The notes: generated by a model from the sequence alone, not told the origin. DNA of 64,000 nt from Ralstonia soli (GCF_023955655.1 NZ_JAMXHT010000011.1:80322-144321); one strand, 5' to 3'. Shown: positions 28,798-38,361, counted from the stretch's first letter. Translations and numbers: made by a program.

Positions 28798-29217
28798 GAG
28801 TTCGGAGCGCGGCACGCGGACCTTTTGGCTCGGCAGGCCGAGCTCGGAGCCCGACACGCGGAGCCTTTTGCTCGGCAGGCCGAGCTCGGAGCTCGACACG
28901 CGGAGCCTTTTGCTTGGCAGGCCGAGCTCGGAGCTCGACACACGGCGCTTTTTGCTCGGCAGGCCGAGCTCGGAGCTCGACACACGGAGCCTTTTGCTCG
29001 GCAAGCCGAGCTCGGAGCTCGACACACGGAGCCTTTTGCTCGGCAAGCCGAGCTCGGAGCTCGACACACGGCGCTTTTTGCTCGGCAGGCCGAGCTCGGA
29101 GCTCGACACACGGTGCTTTTTGCTCGGCAAGCCGAGCTCGGAGCTCGACACACGGTGCTTTCTGCTCGGAAGGCGGAGTTCAGAGCTCGACATCCGGCGC
29201 TTTCTACCTGGCGGTCG
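28798..29217. repeat. Tandem array of ten 42-bp repeats
   Basis: Units start at 28798, 28840, 28882, 28924, 28966, 29008, 29050, 29092, 29134 and 29176. The central units are near-identical (GAGCTCGGAGCTCGACACAC, then GGAGCCTTTTGCTCGGCAAGCC); the outer two are degenerate. The variable positions are concentrated at the GGAGCC/GGCGCT/GGTGCT step and at CAAG/CAGG. Since 42 is a multiple of three, several frames stay open on both strands, but none has a start with a ribosome site and the peptides (such as [14 protein letters not shown]) match nothing I know. The array lies between hemA and a GlsB/YeaQ-like gene. Confidence 0.9.
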
Positions 29218-29327
29218 GGGCTCGGCGTCCCGGGCGTGGCCTTCCGCGCCGTCCTGCGCTAAGGTACGCGTCCAATTGAATCGGAATCGGCATCGCCCAC
29301 GGCAACGCGGGCAACGGAGAACAGGCA

Positions 29328-29570
29328 ATGGGGTGGATCGGGCCGCTGTGGATCGGGCTGGCGGTGGGTGTGGCGGCGCGTTGGCTGCATCCGGCGGGCG
29401 GGCGCCTGGGCTGGCTGGCAGCGCTGCTGTCGGGCGCCATCGGGGCGTTGATCGGCTACTACGGCGGTCAGTTCCTCCACCTGTATGCCGACGGCCAGAT
29501 CATGGCGTGGACGGCCGCAGTGGTGGGCGCCATGCTGCTGCCCGCCGCCTGGGGCCTGCTGCGCCGCTAG
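29328..29570 (+). CDS. GlsB/YeaQ/YmgE-like small membrane protein
   Basis: This 80-aa protein has three hydrophobic helices with Gly-rich turns (GLAVGVAARWLHPAGGRLGW, LLSGAIGALIGYYGG, WTAAVVGAMLLPAAWGLL), the pattern of the transglycosylase-associated GlsB/YeaQ/YmgE family linked to general stress. Despite the family's name no enzyme activity is established. GGAGA precedes ATG 29328. It is a lone gene next to the repeat array. Confidence 0.75.
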   Translation: MGWIGPLWIGLAVGVAARWLHPAGGRLGWLAALLSGAIGALIGYYGGQFLHLYADGQIMAWTAAVVGAMLLPAAWGLLRR

Positions 29571-29624
29571 GCCGAGTGTCCCTGACTGTGCCCCTGACCG
29601 TGCCCCTGCGGCATTCTGGCGCGC

Positions 29625-31583
29625 TCAGCCGGCGCTCACGCCGGAGGTCCGCTCATCGCGCGCGGCCTGGTAGCTGGTCAGCAGCGTTTCCAGCCGCTTG
29701 AAGTCCACCGGCTTGGTCAGGTGATCGGTAAAGCCCGCCTGGCGGCAGCGGGCGATGTCGTCTTCCATGCCGTAGCCCGTGATGGCGATTGACGGCGCGG
29801 CCTGCCGTTCGCCAAACACGTGCACCACATCCAGGCCGCTGCCGTCCGGCAGGCCGATATCGCTGATCAGCAGATCGAACGTTCCCGACTCGGCGGCTTG
29901 CATCGCCGTGCGCGCGCCGTTGGCGACCGTGACGGTGTGGCCCAGGATCTGCAGCATCTGTGACATGGCTTCGGCGGTATCAGCGTTGTCTTCCACCAGC
30001 AGCACATGCAGGCCCCCTCTGTGCTGTATGCGCGGCATGGGCGAGGGGGGCGGCGTCTCGGGCTGTGCCATCTCGGTGGCCAGCGGCAAGGTGAGCGTGA
30101 AGGTGGCGCCCTGGTGGCGGCCTGCGCTCTCGGCGATGAGCGACCCTTCGTGCTTCTGCACCAGTGCATAGGCAATCGCCAGGCCCAGCCCAAGCCCCCC
30201 AAAGCGTTGTGTGATGGATTCGTCAGCCTGTTCGAACGCCGAGAAGATGCGCGGCAGCGCGTCGGGTTCGATACCGATGCCGTTGTCCTTCACGGCCACC
30301 GCCACGGTGGCGGGGTTCGGGTTCCAGACGTGCACCTCGATGGCGCCGCCCTCGGGCGTGAATTTGACTGCGTTGCGCACCAGGTTCCAGATCACTTGCT
30401 GGATGCGCGCGCCGTCGGCCAACAGCCGGCTGCGGCCCGCCTCGAAACGGGTCTTGAGCGCGAGACGCTTGATCTGCATGTCGCTGCGCGACATCTCCAG
30501 CGTGCTCTCCAGCAGCGGATACAGGTCGACCGGCGCAAAGCTCACCGCCAGCTTGCCCCGCGCAATGCCGGTGATGTCGAGCAGGTCATCGATCAGGCGG
30601 GCTTCCAGTTCGGCATTGCGGCGCACGACCTCCAGCTGCGCGACCACGTAGGGCGGCAGGTCCTGGCGCAGTTCCAGCAGGTGGACGGCGGTCAGGATGG
30701 GGGTGAGCGGGGTGCGCAGTTCGTGCGAGAGCACGGCGAGGAAGTGGTCCTTGGCGTGGTTGGCCGTTTCGGCCTCTTCCTTGGCGCGGCGCAGGGCATC
30801 GGCGGCTATGCGTTCCTCGGTGGCGTCGCGCACGATCTTGGAGAAGCCGATCAACTGCCCCGCCTCGTTGTGGATGGCGGTGACGACGCTCGATGCATAG
30901 AACGGTGTGCCGTCCTTGCGTAGCATCCAGCGGTCGTCGGTCAGGCTGCCTTCGCGGCGCACGCGTTCGAGCTTGCGCTGGAAGTCGCCGGCTTCGCGCG
31001 CGGCCTGCGGGTACAGGATCTCGGCCGATTTGCCGAGGATGTCGTCGCGGCCATACCCCAGGATGCTGTGCGACGCTGCATTCCAGGTGCGTACGATGCC
31101 CTGCGGGTCGAGCGAGAGCACGGCGTGCTCCTTGAGCGCGTTGATCAGCAGGCGGAAGTGCGTTTCCGTTTCACGCAGTGCGGCTTCGGCGGCAATGCGC
31201 TGGCGGCGTTCGGCGGCTTCGGCCAGCGCGCGCAGCAGCACCACGGGCAGGCGCTGCAGGCGCTGCTTGATGACGTAGTCAGTGGCGCCGCGCTTGAGCA
31301 TGTCCACCGCGTGCTCCTCGCCCAGCGCACCTGACACGAAGATGAACGGCGTCTGCGGCGCCATGCGGCGCGCGATGTCGAGCGCCTCCGCCCCGGTGAA
31401 CTGCGGCAGCATGTAATCGGCCAGGATGGCGTCGAAGGTGTGCGCGTTGAGCTGGGCGATGAAGTCGGTTTCGTTGTCGACGAGGGTGGTGTCGGCGGGC
31501 AGGTTGGCGGTTTCAAGCCGCGCGCGCGTCAGCTCCGCATCGAGCAGATTGTCTTCGACCAGCAGCAGTTGCAGATTGGGCAT
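29625..31583 (-). CDS. Hybrid sensor histidine kinase: REC-PAS-HisKA-HATPase-REC
   Basis: This 652-aa cytoplasmic protein has a receiver domain at residues 1-120 (acceptor D56 in ILADYMLP), a PAS domain around 140-255, the HisKA H-box FLAVLSHELRTPL (H287), an ATPase domain (N-box RNAVKFTPEGG, G-box GGLGLGLAIA) and a C-terminal receiver (LLISDIGLPDGSG). No transmembrane segment is present. Its input can come from phosphotransfer to the N-terminal receiver or from the PAS domain. It is the third gene of a minus-strand set with a phytochrome-like kinase and a response regulator, which suggests one phosphorelay. Confidence 0.92.
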   Translation of the reverse strand: MPNLQLLLVEDNLLDAELTRARLETANLPADTTLVDNETDFIAQLNAHTFDAILADYMLPQFTGAEALDIARRMAPQTPFIFVSGALGEEHAVDMLKRGATDYVIKQRLQRLPVVLLRALAEAAERRQRIAAEAALRETETHFRLLINALKEHAVLSLDPQGIVRTWNAASHSILGYGRDDILGKSAEILYPQAAREAGDFQRKLERVRREGSLTDDRWMLRKDGTPFYASSVVTAIHNEAGQLIGFSKIVRDATEERIAADALRRAKEEAETANHAKDHFLAVLSHELRTPLTPILTAVHLLELRQDLPPYVVAQLEVVRRNAELEARLIDDLLDITGIARGKLAVSFAPVDLYPLLESTLEMSRSDMQIKRLALKTRFEAGRSRLLADGARIQQVIWNLVRNAVKFTPEGGAIEVHVWNPNPATVAVAVKDNGIGIEPDALPRIFSAFEQADESITQRFGGLGLGLAIAYALVQKHEGSLIAESAGRHQGATFTLTLPLATEMAQPETPPPSPMPRIQHRGGLHVLLVEDNADTAEAMSQMLQILGHTVTVANGARTAMQAAESGTFDLLISDIGLPDGSGLDVVHVFGERQAAPSIAITGYGMEDDIARCRQAGFTDHLTKPVDFKRLETLLTSYQAARDERTSGVSAG

Positions 31584-31609
31584 GGGGACGGTGGCTCCGA
31601 AGGGCGCGA

Positions 31610-32098
31610 CTAGCTGGTCGTCTGCAGGGCCCGGCGTGCCCGCGTCGACCCTGGCGGCGGTTCGTTCAGCACCGCCCAGAACACGCCCAGATCGGCTATC
31701 GCGTCGACAAACGCGTGGAACTCCACCGGCTTGACCACATAGGCGTTGACGCCCAGGGCATAGCTGCGCAGCAGGTCGGTTTCTTCGCGCGACGAGGTGA
31801 GCATGACCACCGGCAGGCTCTTGAGCGTGGGCGTGGCGCGAATCTCGGCCAGCACCTCCAATCCATCGACCTTGGGCAGCTTCAGATCGAGCAGCACCAC
31901 CGCCGGGTTGCCCGGCACACGCTGCGCGTAGAGGTTGCGCGCGTGCAGGTAGTCCAGCGCTTCGGCGCCGTCGCGGGTGACGACCACATCGTTGGCAAGC
32001 TGGCTGCGCTCCAGCGCCAGCAGGGTCAGCTCGAGGTCGTTCGGGTTGTCTTCAACGAGCAGGATGGGTTTGAGCATGGTGACAATGGGCGTGGACAT
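31610..32098 (-). CDS. Single-domain response regulator (Rcp1/BphR type)
   Basis: This 162-aa protein consists of one receiver domain with no output domain. The acidic pair VEDN, the phosphoacceptor in LLDLKLPKVDG and the switch residues MLTSSRE and KPVEF are present. Such stand-alone receivers pair with bacteriophytochromes. ATG 32098 overlaps the region just after the kinase stop (5 nt apart), so coupling is likely; a shorter start at 32077 (MLKPILLVEDN) is equally family-like. It may relay phosphate to the hybrid kinase encoded next. Confidence 0.9.
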   Translation of the reverse strand: MSTPIVTMLKPILLVEDNPNDLELTLLALERSQLANDVVVTRDGAEALDYLHARNLYAQRVPGNPAVVLLDLKLPKVDGLEVLAEIRATPTLKSLPVVMLTSSREETDLLRSYALGVNAYVVKPVEFHAFVDAIADLGVFWAVLNEPPPGSTRARRALQTTS

Positions 32099-32103
32099 GA
32101 CGA

Positions 32104-34392
32104 TCACGCATCGCGGGTGGCGGGGGTACCGGCCCCGGCCGCGGATGCCTCTAGCGGGTCGGGCATGCGCGGCAGCGCGAAGTAGAACGTCGCGCCGTGG
32201 TCGAGCTTGCCTTCGGCCCAGGTGCGGCCGCCATGGCGATCGATGATGCGCCGGACATTGGCCAGGCCGATGCCGGTGCCCTCGAATTCGTCCATGCGAT
32301 GCAGCCGCTGGAACACCCCGAACAGCTTGTTCACGTACTCCATCGAGAAGCCCACGCCGTTGTCGGCAATGCGCACGATGGTTTCGGTGTCGGTCTGTTC
32401 GGCGTGGATCTGGATGCGCGCCGGATTCCGGTCGCGCGTGTACTTGACCGCATTGGAGAGCAGGTTGCGTACCGCCAGTAGCAGGAAGGTCGGGTCGGCG
32501 CGCACCACCGGTAGCGCGGCGATGTTCCATTCGATGTGGCGACGCCCCTGGTCGGTCGTCAGCTCGCGCACGATGCCGCGCACGAGCTGGGTGAGGTCGA
32601 CGTCGGCCAGGTGCAGCGCGCCGCGGCCCATCTGCGAGAAGGTCAGCAGATCGTCCACCAGCTTGCCGGCAAAGCGCGACGATTCCGAGATCGTCTGCAG
32701 GAAGTGCCGCCCGCGCGCCGAGACGTGATCGCCTTCCATCTCGTCGAGCAGTTCGGCATACCCGGCGATATGCCGCAGCGGCGCGCGCAAGTCGTGCGAG
32801 ACGGAATACGAAAATGCCTCCAGCTCGTGATTGGCGCGGCGCAATTCGCTGGTCAGCTCCGCTGCCTCTTCGGCGCGGCGCAGCACGATGTTGAGCACGG
32901 CGTAGCGGAATTCCGCGGCGGTTTCCACTTCGCTTGTCCGCCATGGGCGTGATGTGTGCGCGATGTGCTCGTGCCAGTGGCGCGTGCGGCCGAGCACGGT
33001 GGTTGTGTCCTGCTGGCTGGCCAGGCCGGGCGCGTCGCCGGCCCAGCCCACGGTGTGCGGCGTTTCGGGGCGGAACCACAGCACGTAGTGCCGATGCAGC
33101 TGCGAGACCTGCACTGCCAGCAGGCCGGTGGCCTGGGGCAGCAGCGCCGCGCCGTCGGGGTAGACGGCGGCCAGGCGGTCGGTGTGGAAAACCTCGCCGG
33201 GGCGCTCGTCGGCCAGCCATTCGGTCAGGCGCAGGATGCTCTCGGCGTCGGGCGCCGCACCGATGCGCACGCAATCGTCCTGGCGCACGATGGCCGCGCC
33301 GCTGGCCGAGGCGAAGCGCAGCAGATCGGCCGGCTGTTCGAGCAGGCCGTCGAGGAAGTGGTCGCGATCGGCCATCGCCGCCAAGAGGCGCACGAGGATG
33401 CGGCGCAACTCCAGCCGGTGGGCAATCTCGGCGCGGTCTTCCTTGGCTTCGATCTGCAGCGACAGGATCTGCGCCAGGTGCTCGCACGCCGTGCGTACCT
33501 CGAACGACAGCGAGCAGGGCGTGGCGTGGTGGCACGCCACCAGCCCCCACAACTCCCCGCGCACGGTGAGCGCCAGCGTGAGCGAGGCCATCGCGCCCAT
33601 GCGGCGCATGGTTTCGCGCTGGGCATCGGAGGCCGCGCGCAAGGCCGCATACGACAGATCGGTCACGCGCCCCGTGGCGGGATGCTGCGGCGGCACCAGG
33701 CCGACGGGCGTGCTGTCGATATCCGCCACCAGGCGCAACGGGTTGCGGCTGTACAGGCTGCGCAGCACCGGCGTCAGGCTGGCGCCGGGCAGGTGGGTGC
33801 CGAACAGCGTGTCGTAGGCCGTGTCGCGCGCCTCGGCCAGCGCACGCAGGGAGCCATCGGTGTCGATCCGGTAGACGGTCACGCGGCCAAATTGGGTCAG
33901 GCGGCGGACTTCGCGCGCGGCCAGGTCGGTCAGCGTGTCAATGCTGCTCACCGCCTGCAGGCTGCCGACGAAGGTGCGCACCAGGGGGTACATCGATGCG
34001 AAGGCGCCATCGGCGGCGTGCACGGCGGGTTCGAGTTCGAGGATCAGCACGCCCCGGTGCCGGTGCACAACGGCGTCAAGGGCGTGGCCTTGCGGCGTGT
34101 GCAGCGTGCCGAAGTACAGCGGGTGGTCGTCCACGCTCTGCGTCGCCAGGGCACGCTCCAGCGCCGCGCGCCCGACCGCGCCGATCACGCGGTCGACCGG
34201 CGCCTGCAGTGCGGCGGCGAGCGGCGTGCCCAGCGCGGCTTCCAGGTTTTCACTGGCCTGGTCGATGCGCAGTCCAGGCTCGGACAGGCACAGCAGCACG
34301 CCGCGCGATTGGATGGCGGCCTCGGTGGCTGTGTCAGGGCCGACGCCTGGCGCGGCGTGGGTGTCGGCGAGAAAGGGCGGATGCGAACTCAT
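32104..34392 (-). CDS. Bacteriophytochrome-like histidine kinase lacking chromophore residues
   Basis: This 762-aa protein has the phytochrome layout PAS (about 22-125), GAF (about 140-310), PHY (about 325-505) and a HisKA/HATPase kinase (H533 in VSHDLRAPLRH; N-box LLSNAVKYT). The N-terminal region has no cysteine before the PAS motif, which reads IQSRG instead of IQPHG. In GAF the Asp of the DIP motif is S205 and the usual His is Q258; the second conserved His (CHH, 287-289) remains. The PRxSF tongue motif is replaced by GRTRHW. Bilin binding is doubtful; the kinase half looks functional. It is the first gene of a three-gene set. Confidence 0.9.
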   Translation of the reverse strand: MSSHPPFLADTHAAPGVGPDTATEAAIQSRGVLLCLSEPGLRIDQASENLEAALGTPLAAALQAPVDRVIGAVGRAALERALATQSVDDHPLYFGTLHTPQGHALDAVVHRHRGVLILELEPAVHAADGAFASMYPLVRTFVGSLQAVSSIDTLTDLAAREVRRLTQFGRVTVYRIDTDGSLRALAEARDTAYDTLFGTHLPGASLTPVLRSLYSRNPLRLVADIDSTPVGLVPPQHPATGRVTDLSYAALRAASDAQRETMRRMGAMASLTLALTVRGELWGLVACHHATPCSLSFEVRTACEHLAQILSLQIEAKEDRAEIAHRLELRRILVRLLAAMADRDHFLDGLLEQPADLLRFASASGAAIVRQDDCVRIGAAPDAESILRLTEWLADERPGEVFHTDRLAAVYPDGAALLPQATGLLAVQVSQLHRHYVLWFRPETPHTVGWAGDAPGLASQQDTTTVLGRTRHWHEHIAHTSRPWRTSEVETAAEFRYAVLNIVLRRAEEAAELTSELRRANHELEAFSYSVSHDLRAPLRHIAGYAELLDEMEGDHVSARGRHFLQTISESSRFAGKLVDDLLTFSQMGRGALHLADVDLTQLVRGIVRELTTDQGRRHIEWNIAALPVVRADPTFLLLAVRNLLSNAVKYTRDRNPARIQIHAEQTDTETIVRIADNGVGFSMEYVNKLFGVFQRLHRMDEFEGTGIGLANVRRIIDRHGGRTWAEGKLDHGATFYFALPRMPDPLEASAAGAGTPATRDA

Positions 34393-34686
34393 GGCTAGAC
34401 AAAGAGAGGCGCTACGCCGTTGGCGGCATGCCGTACCTCGGCTGGGTAGTCAACCCATCCTTTCCTGCCGCAGCAATCGCCATGCCTGAGGGGATCGCGC
34501 TGGCGTCACCGCAACTGTGGGGGCCGTGCCAGCCGCTGCCCTATCCCCGCCGCGTGTAAAAAGTGACGGATAGACATTGCAAGCTTGTAACGCCTACCCG
34601 TACCCGGGTCGCTCCGCGTTTTGTTGCGATAAGTGCAGGAGTATCATCAGCGCCTTGCTCACACCACTCGCAGGGAAGATTCAACT

Positions 34687-35463
34687 ATGTCGATGAAGCG
34701 TCTCATGGCTGCAGTCGCTGTCCTGACCACCTTTGCCATGGCGCCGGGCGGCGCGTCGGCGGAGCCCACCTACACCGTGGGCGCGGGCGGCACGTATCGC
34801 CCGTTCGAGTTCGAAACGCCGCAGAAGGAACTGACGGGCTTCGACATCGATCTGATCAAGGCGATCGGCAAGGCTGGCGGCTTCAACGTCAAGCTGGTCA
34901 GCACGCCGTGGGAAGGCATCTTTGCCACGCTCAACCAGGGTGACCGCGACATCATCGTTTCCGGCATCACCATCACTGACCAGCGCAAGCAGATGGTCGA
35001 TTTTTCGGCGCCGTACTTTCCGGCCGGCCAGGTGATCATCACCGCGCCGAATGCCAAGATCGCGAGCCTGGCAGACCTCAAGAAGCGCCAGGTCGGCGTG
35101 GTGGCATCCAGCGCCGGTGACACCGCCGTCTCGGAAGAACTCGGCCGCACGAGCTCGGCCATCAAGCGCTTCGACAACACGCCGCTGATGCTCGAAGAGC
35201 TGTATCGCGGCGGTGTCGACGCGGCCGTGGGCGATGTGGGCGTGATCAAGTTCTACGTCAAGAGCCACCCGGAAAAGCCGTTCAGCCTCGTCTCCGACGC
35301 GAAGTTCAAGCCGCAGTACTTCGGCATCGCGGTCAAGAAGGGCAACAAGGTCGTGCTCGACCAGATCAACACCGGCCTGAAGAAGGTTGTGGCCGACGGC
35401 ACTTACGCCAAGATCTACAAGCACTGGTTCGACGACAACGTGCCCACGCTACCCCAACAATAA
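34687..35463 (+). CDS. Amino-acid ABC transporter substrate-binding protein
   Basis: This 258-aa periplasmic binding protein belongs to the polar amino acid family (SBP_bac_3). A signal peptide ends GGASA, and the mature protein carries the family motifs YRPFEF and GFDIDLIKAIGKAGGF. AGGGAAGA precedes ATG 34687 (second ATG 34693). It is divergent from the phytochrome-like gene across 294 bp and is followed by permease and ATPase genes. The substrate is probably glutamine, glutamate or a similar polar amino acid; sequence alone does not decide. Confidence 0.92.
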   Translation: MSMKRLMAAVAVLTTFAMAPGGASAEPTYTVGAGGTYRPFEFETPQKELTGFDIDLIKAIGKAGGFNVKLVSTPWEGIFATLNQGDRDIIVSGITITDQRKQMVDFSAPYFPAGQVIITAPNAKIASLADLKKRQVGVVASSAGDTAVSEELGRTSSAIKRFDNTPLMLEELYRGGVDAAVGDVGVIKFYVKSHPEKPFSLVSDAKFKPQYFGIAVKKGNKVVLDQINTGLKKVVADGTYAKIYKHWFDDNVPTLPQQ

Positions 35464-35560
35464 GCAGCAGTCAGCGCGATTGCGCCGCCACGCGTTTCTC
35501 CCGGAGCCGGCACTGCCGGCTCGTTTCATTCTGTTGCTCCAATAAAAAAAGGTGGTCCCC

Positions 35561-36310
35561 ATGGGTGGGTTCCAGTGGAACATCATTGGCGAGTATCTGC
35601 CGCTCTTCGTCGAGGGCACGCTGATGACGCTCAAGTGCACGGTGATCTGCGTGATCGCCGGCACCTTGCTCGGGCTGGTGCTCGGCGTTGGCCGGCTCGC
35701 CGAGGCGCGTCACGGCTTTTACAAGTACTTCCTGCGCTATGCGGTGCAGTATCCGGTGCGCTTTTACGTCAGCTTCTTTCGCGGCACGCCGCTGTTCGTG
35801 CAGATTCTGCTGATCCACTTTGCGCTGATGCCGGTGCTGATCAACCCCGCGGATGGCTGGCTCATCAGCGGTGAACTCGCGCGCGAGGTCCGGCAGCAAT
35901 ACGGCGCGTTCACGTCGGCGGTGCTGGCCATCTCGCTGAATGCGGGCGCGTATGTGTCGGAAATCTTCCGCGCCGGCATCCAGTCGATCGATCGCGGCCA
36001 GGCCGAGGCGGCACGCTCGCTGGGCATGACCTACATGGAGACGCTGCGCCGCGTGGTGCTGCCGCAGGCGTTTCGCCGCATGCTGCCGCCGCTGGGCAAC
36101 AACGCCATCGCCATCGTCAAGGATTCGTCGCTGGCCTCGGCCATCGGCCTGGCGGAACTCGCCTATGCCGCACGCACCGTGTCGGGTGCGTATGCGCGCT
36201 ACTGGGAGCCGTATCTGACAATCTCGCTCATCTACTGGGCAATCACGCTGGTCTTGTCGGCCGGGGTTCAATATCTGGAAGCGAGGTACGGCAAGAATGA
36301 TCGTCGTTAA
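35561..36310 (+). CDS. Amino-acid ABC transporter permease
   Basis: This 249-aa inner-membrane permease is of the HisM/GlnP type. The coupling-helix EAA motif is visible as [25 protein letters not shown], and about five helices surround it. I choose ATG 35561, with AAGGTGG upstream; an in-frame GTG at 35552 is an alternative. A single permease gene suggests a homodimer. Its last 14 nt overlap the ATPase gene, indicating translational coupling. Confidence 0.94.
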   Translation: MGGFQWNIIGEYLPLFVEGTLMTLKCTVICVIAGTLLGLVLGVGRLAEARHGFYKYFLRYAVQYPVRFYVSFFRGTPLFVQILLIHFALMPVLINPADGWLISGELAREVRQQYGAFTSAVLAISLNAGAYVSEIFRAGIQSIDRGQAEAARSLGMTYMETLRRVVLPQAFRRMLPPLGNNAIAIVKDSSLASAIGLAELAYAARTVSGAYARYWEPYLTISLIYWAITLVLSAGVQYLEARYGKNDRR

Positions 36311-37019
36311 CAACCTGCAGAAGCAGTACGGCAATACGAACGTGCTGCGCGGCATCACCTGCCGCATCGAAGAGCGCGAAGTGGTGTGCGTGATCGGCCC
36401 GTCGGGCTCGGGCAAGAGCACGTTCCTGCGCTGCCTGAACGGGCTGGAAACCGTTTCGGGCGGCGAGGTACTGGTCAACGGCTTTCATGTGGAAGACCCG
36501 AAGACCGACCTGAACAAGATGCGCGCCAGCGTGGGCATGGTGTTCCAGCGCTTCAACCTGTTCGCGCACATGTCGGTGCTCGACAACCTGGTGCTCGCGC
36601 CGATGCAGGTGCGCCGCATGAAGCGCGACGAGGCCGTCACGGTGGCCGAGCAACTGCTGCGCAAGGTCGGCCTGCTCGACAAGATCGATGCACACCCGAG
36701 CCAGCTCTCGGGTGGTCAGCAGCAGCGCGTGGCGATTGCCCGCGCGCTGGCGATGTCGCCGACCGTGATGCTCTTCGACGAACCCACCTCTGCGCTGGAC
36801 CCGGAACTCGTCGGCGAAGTGCTGGAGGTGATGAAGTCGCTGGCCGAAGAGGGCATGACGATGGTGGTCGTCACGCACGAAATGGCGTTCGCGCGGGAAG
36901 TATCGGACCGCGTGTTCTTCATCGACCAGGGCGTGATCATGGAAGAGGGCGCGCCGGAGCAGATCTTCTCTGCGCCAAAGCACGAACGTACGCGCGAGTT
37001 TCTGCGCAAGGTGCTGTAG
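36297..37019 (+). CDS. Amino-acid ABC transporter ATP-binding protein
   Basis: This 240-aa ATPase is of the GlnQ type. Walker [10 protein letters not shown], the Q-loop FQRFNLF, the signature [15 protein letters not shown], Walker [13 protein letters not shown] and the H-loop VVVTHEM are all intact. It overlaps the permease by 14 nt and is followed 10 nt later by an MFS gene, so the transporter operon may extend into it. Confidence 0.96.
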   Translation: MIVVNNLQKQYGNTNVLRGITCRIEEREVVCVIGPSGSGKSTFLRCLNGLETVSGGEVLVNGFHVEDPKTDLNKMRASVGMVFQRFNLFAHMSVLDNLVLAPMQVRRMKRDEAVTVAEQLLRKVGLLDKIDAHPSQLSGGQQQRVAIARALAMSPTVMLFDEPTSALDPELVGEVLEVMKSLAEEGMTMVVVTHEMAFAREVSDRVFFIDQGVIMEEGAPEQIFSAPKHERTREFLRKVL

Positions 37020-37029
37020 GGGCGATCCG

Positions 37030-38286
37030 ATGGAAGCGAACGTGAGCGCATCAACGGCGGACGCCGGTATTCCGGCGTCGCATCCCGCGCAGACCTCGGC
37101 CTACGCCTGGAAAGCGTTGGCCGGCTCGACCATCGGCTACGCGATGGACGGCTTCGATCTGCTGATCCTGGGCTTCATGCTGCCGGCGATTAGCGCGGCG
37201 CTGGCCCTGACGCCGAGCCAGTCCGGCGCCCTGGTGACCTGGACGCTGATCGGCGCCGTGGCTGGCGGCATCGTGTTCGGCGCGTTGAGCGATGTGTATG
37301 GCCGCGTGCGTGTGCTCACCTGGACCATCGTGCTGTTTGCCGTGTTCACGGGCCTGTGCGCATTCGCCCAAGGCTTCAGCGATCTGCTGGTCTATCGCAC
37401 CATCGCCGGGATCGGCCTGGGCGGCGAATTCGGGATCGGCATGGCGCTGGCGGCCGAGGCGTGGCCGGCGCACAAGCGGGCGCGGGTGTCTTCGTATGTG
37501 GCGCTGGGTTGGCAGTCGGGTGTGCTGTTGGCTGCGTTGCTCACGCCGATGCTGCTGCCCGTCATTGGCTGGCGCGGCATGTTCGTGCTGGGCATGGCGC
37601 CGGCGCTGGTGGCCTGGCTGGTGCGCAACAAGCTGCACGAGCCGGAAGTCTTCGTGCGCAACCGGGCTGCGGCGCGCCAGAAGTCCAATGCCTTCCGCTT
37701 GCTGGTCGCCGACGCGCGCACCACGCGCACCAGTGTCGGCATCGTCGTCCTCTGCGCCGTCCAGAACTTCGGCTACTACGGCATCATGATCTGGCTGCCC
37801 ACCTATCTGGGCAAGACGCTGGGGTTCTCGCTCACCAAGTCTGCCGTGTGGACCTCGGTGACGGTGCTGGGCATGATGGCGGGCATCTGCGTGTTCGGCC
37901 ATCTGGCTGACCGCATCGGGCGCAAGCCGACGTTCCTGATCTTCCAGGCGGGCGCCGTGGCGATGGTGCTGACCTATGCGCGGCTGACCGACCCGGTGAC
38001 GATGCTGTGGGCCGGCGCGGTCATGGGCATGTTCGTCAACGGCATGATTGGCGGCTATGGTGCGCTGATCTCGGAGGCGTACCCGACGGCCGCCCGTGCC
38101 ACCGCGCAGAACGTGCTGTTCAACATCGGCCGCGCCATCGGCGGGTTTGGGCCGGTGGCGATCGGCAGCCTGGCTTCGGCCTATTCGTTTCCGGTGGCGA
38201 TTGCGCTGCTGGCCGGCATCTATGTGCTCGACATGCTGGCGACGTTCTTCCTCATCCCCGAGTTGAAGGGGGCGGAGCTGGACTGA
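37030..38286 (+). CDS. MFS transporter, aromatic-acid/sialate symporter-like
   Basis: This 418-aa carrier has 12 helices of the major facilitator superfamily. Helix 1 carries YAMDGFDLLILGFMLPAI (the DGFD signature of AAHS/SHS symporters), and the loop 2-3 motif GALSDVYGRVRVL and loop 8-9 motif GHLADRIGRKPTFL match motif A. The family takes up aromatic acids, sialate or other organic acids with protons. Its 10-nt distance from the ABC importer suggests cotranscription, but a common substrate is not evident. Confidence 0.88.
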   Translation: MEANVSASTADAGIPASHPAQTSAYAWKALAGSTIGYAMDGFDLLILGFMLPAISAALALTPSQSGALVTWTLIGAVAGGIVFGALSDVYGRVRVLTWTIVLFAVFTGLCAFAQGFSDLLVYRTIAGIGLGGEFGIGMALAAEAWPAHKRARVSSYVALGWQSGVLLAALLTPMLLPVIGWRGMFVLGMAPALVAWLVRNKLHEPEVFVRNRAAARQKSNAFRLLVADARTTRTSVGIVVLCAVQNFGYYGIMIWLPTYLGKTLGFSLTKSAVWTSVTVLGMMAGICVFGHLADRIGRKPTFLIFQAGAVAMVLTYARLTDPVTMLWAGAVMGMFVNGMIGGYGALISEAYPTAARATAQNVLFNIGRAIGGFGPVAIGSLASAYSFPVAIALLAGIYVLDMLATFFLIPELKGAELD

Positions 38287-38317
38287 CGGCAGACCGTTGG
38301 CTTGCGCGTTGCCCATG

Positions 38318-38346
38318 AAAAAAGCCCCGCAGTGCGGGGCTTTTTC
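38318..38346. terminator. Bidirectional intrinsic terminator
   Basis: AAAAAAGCCCCGC, a 3-nt loop (AGT) and GCGGGGCTTTTT form a stem with A- and T-tracts on either side. It serves the MFS gene and the convergent ychF. Confidence 0.95.
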
Positions 38347-38361
38347 GTTGCGCTTGCCTGC

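Noticed and set aside
28798..29217. CRISPR array
   Set aside because: The units are directly adjacent without unique spacers, and no cas genes are present.
28732..29328. Repeat protein encoded by the 42-bp array (for example 14-residue units with [11 protein letters not shown])
   Set aside because: Open frames follow from a 42-bp period without stop codons on both strands; no start has a ribosome site, and no signal or fold is recognisable.
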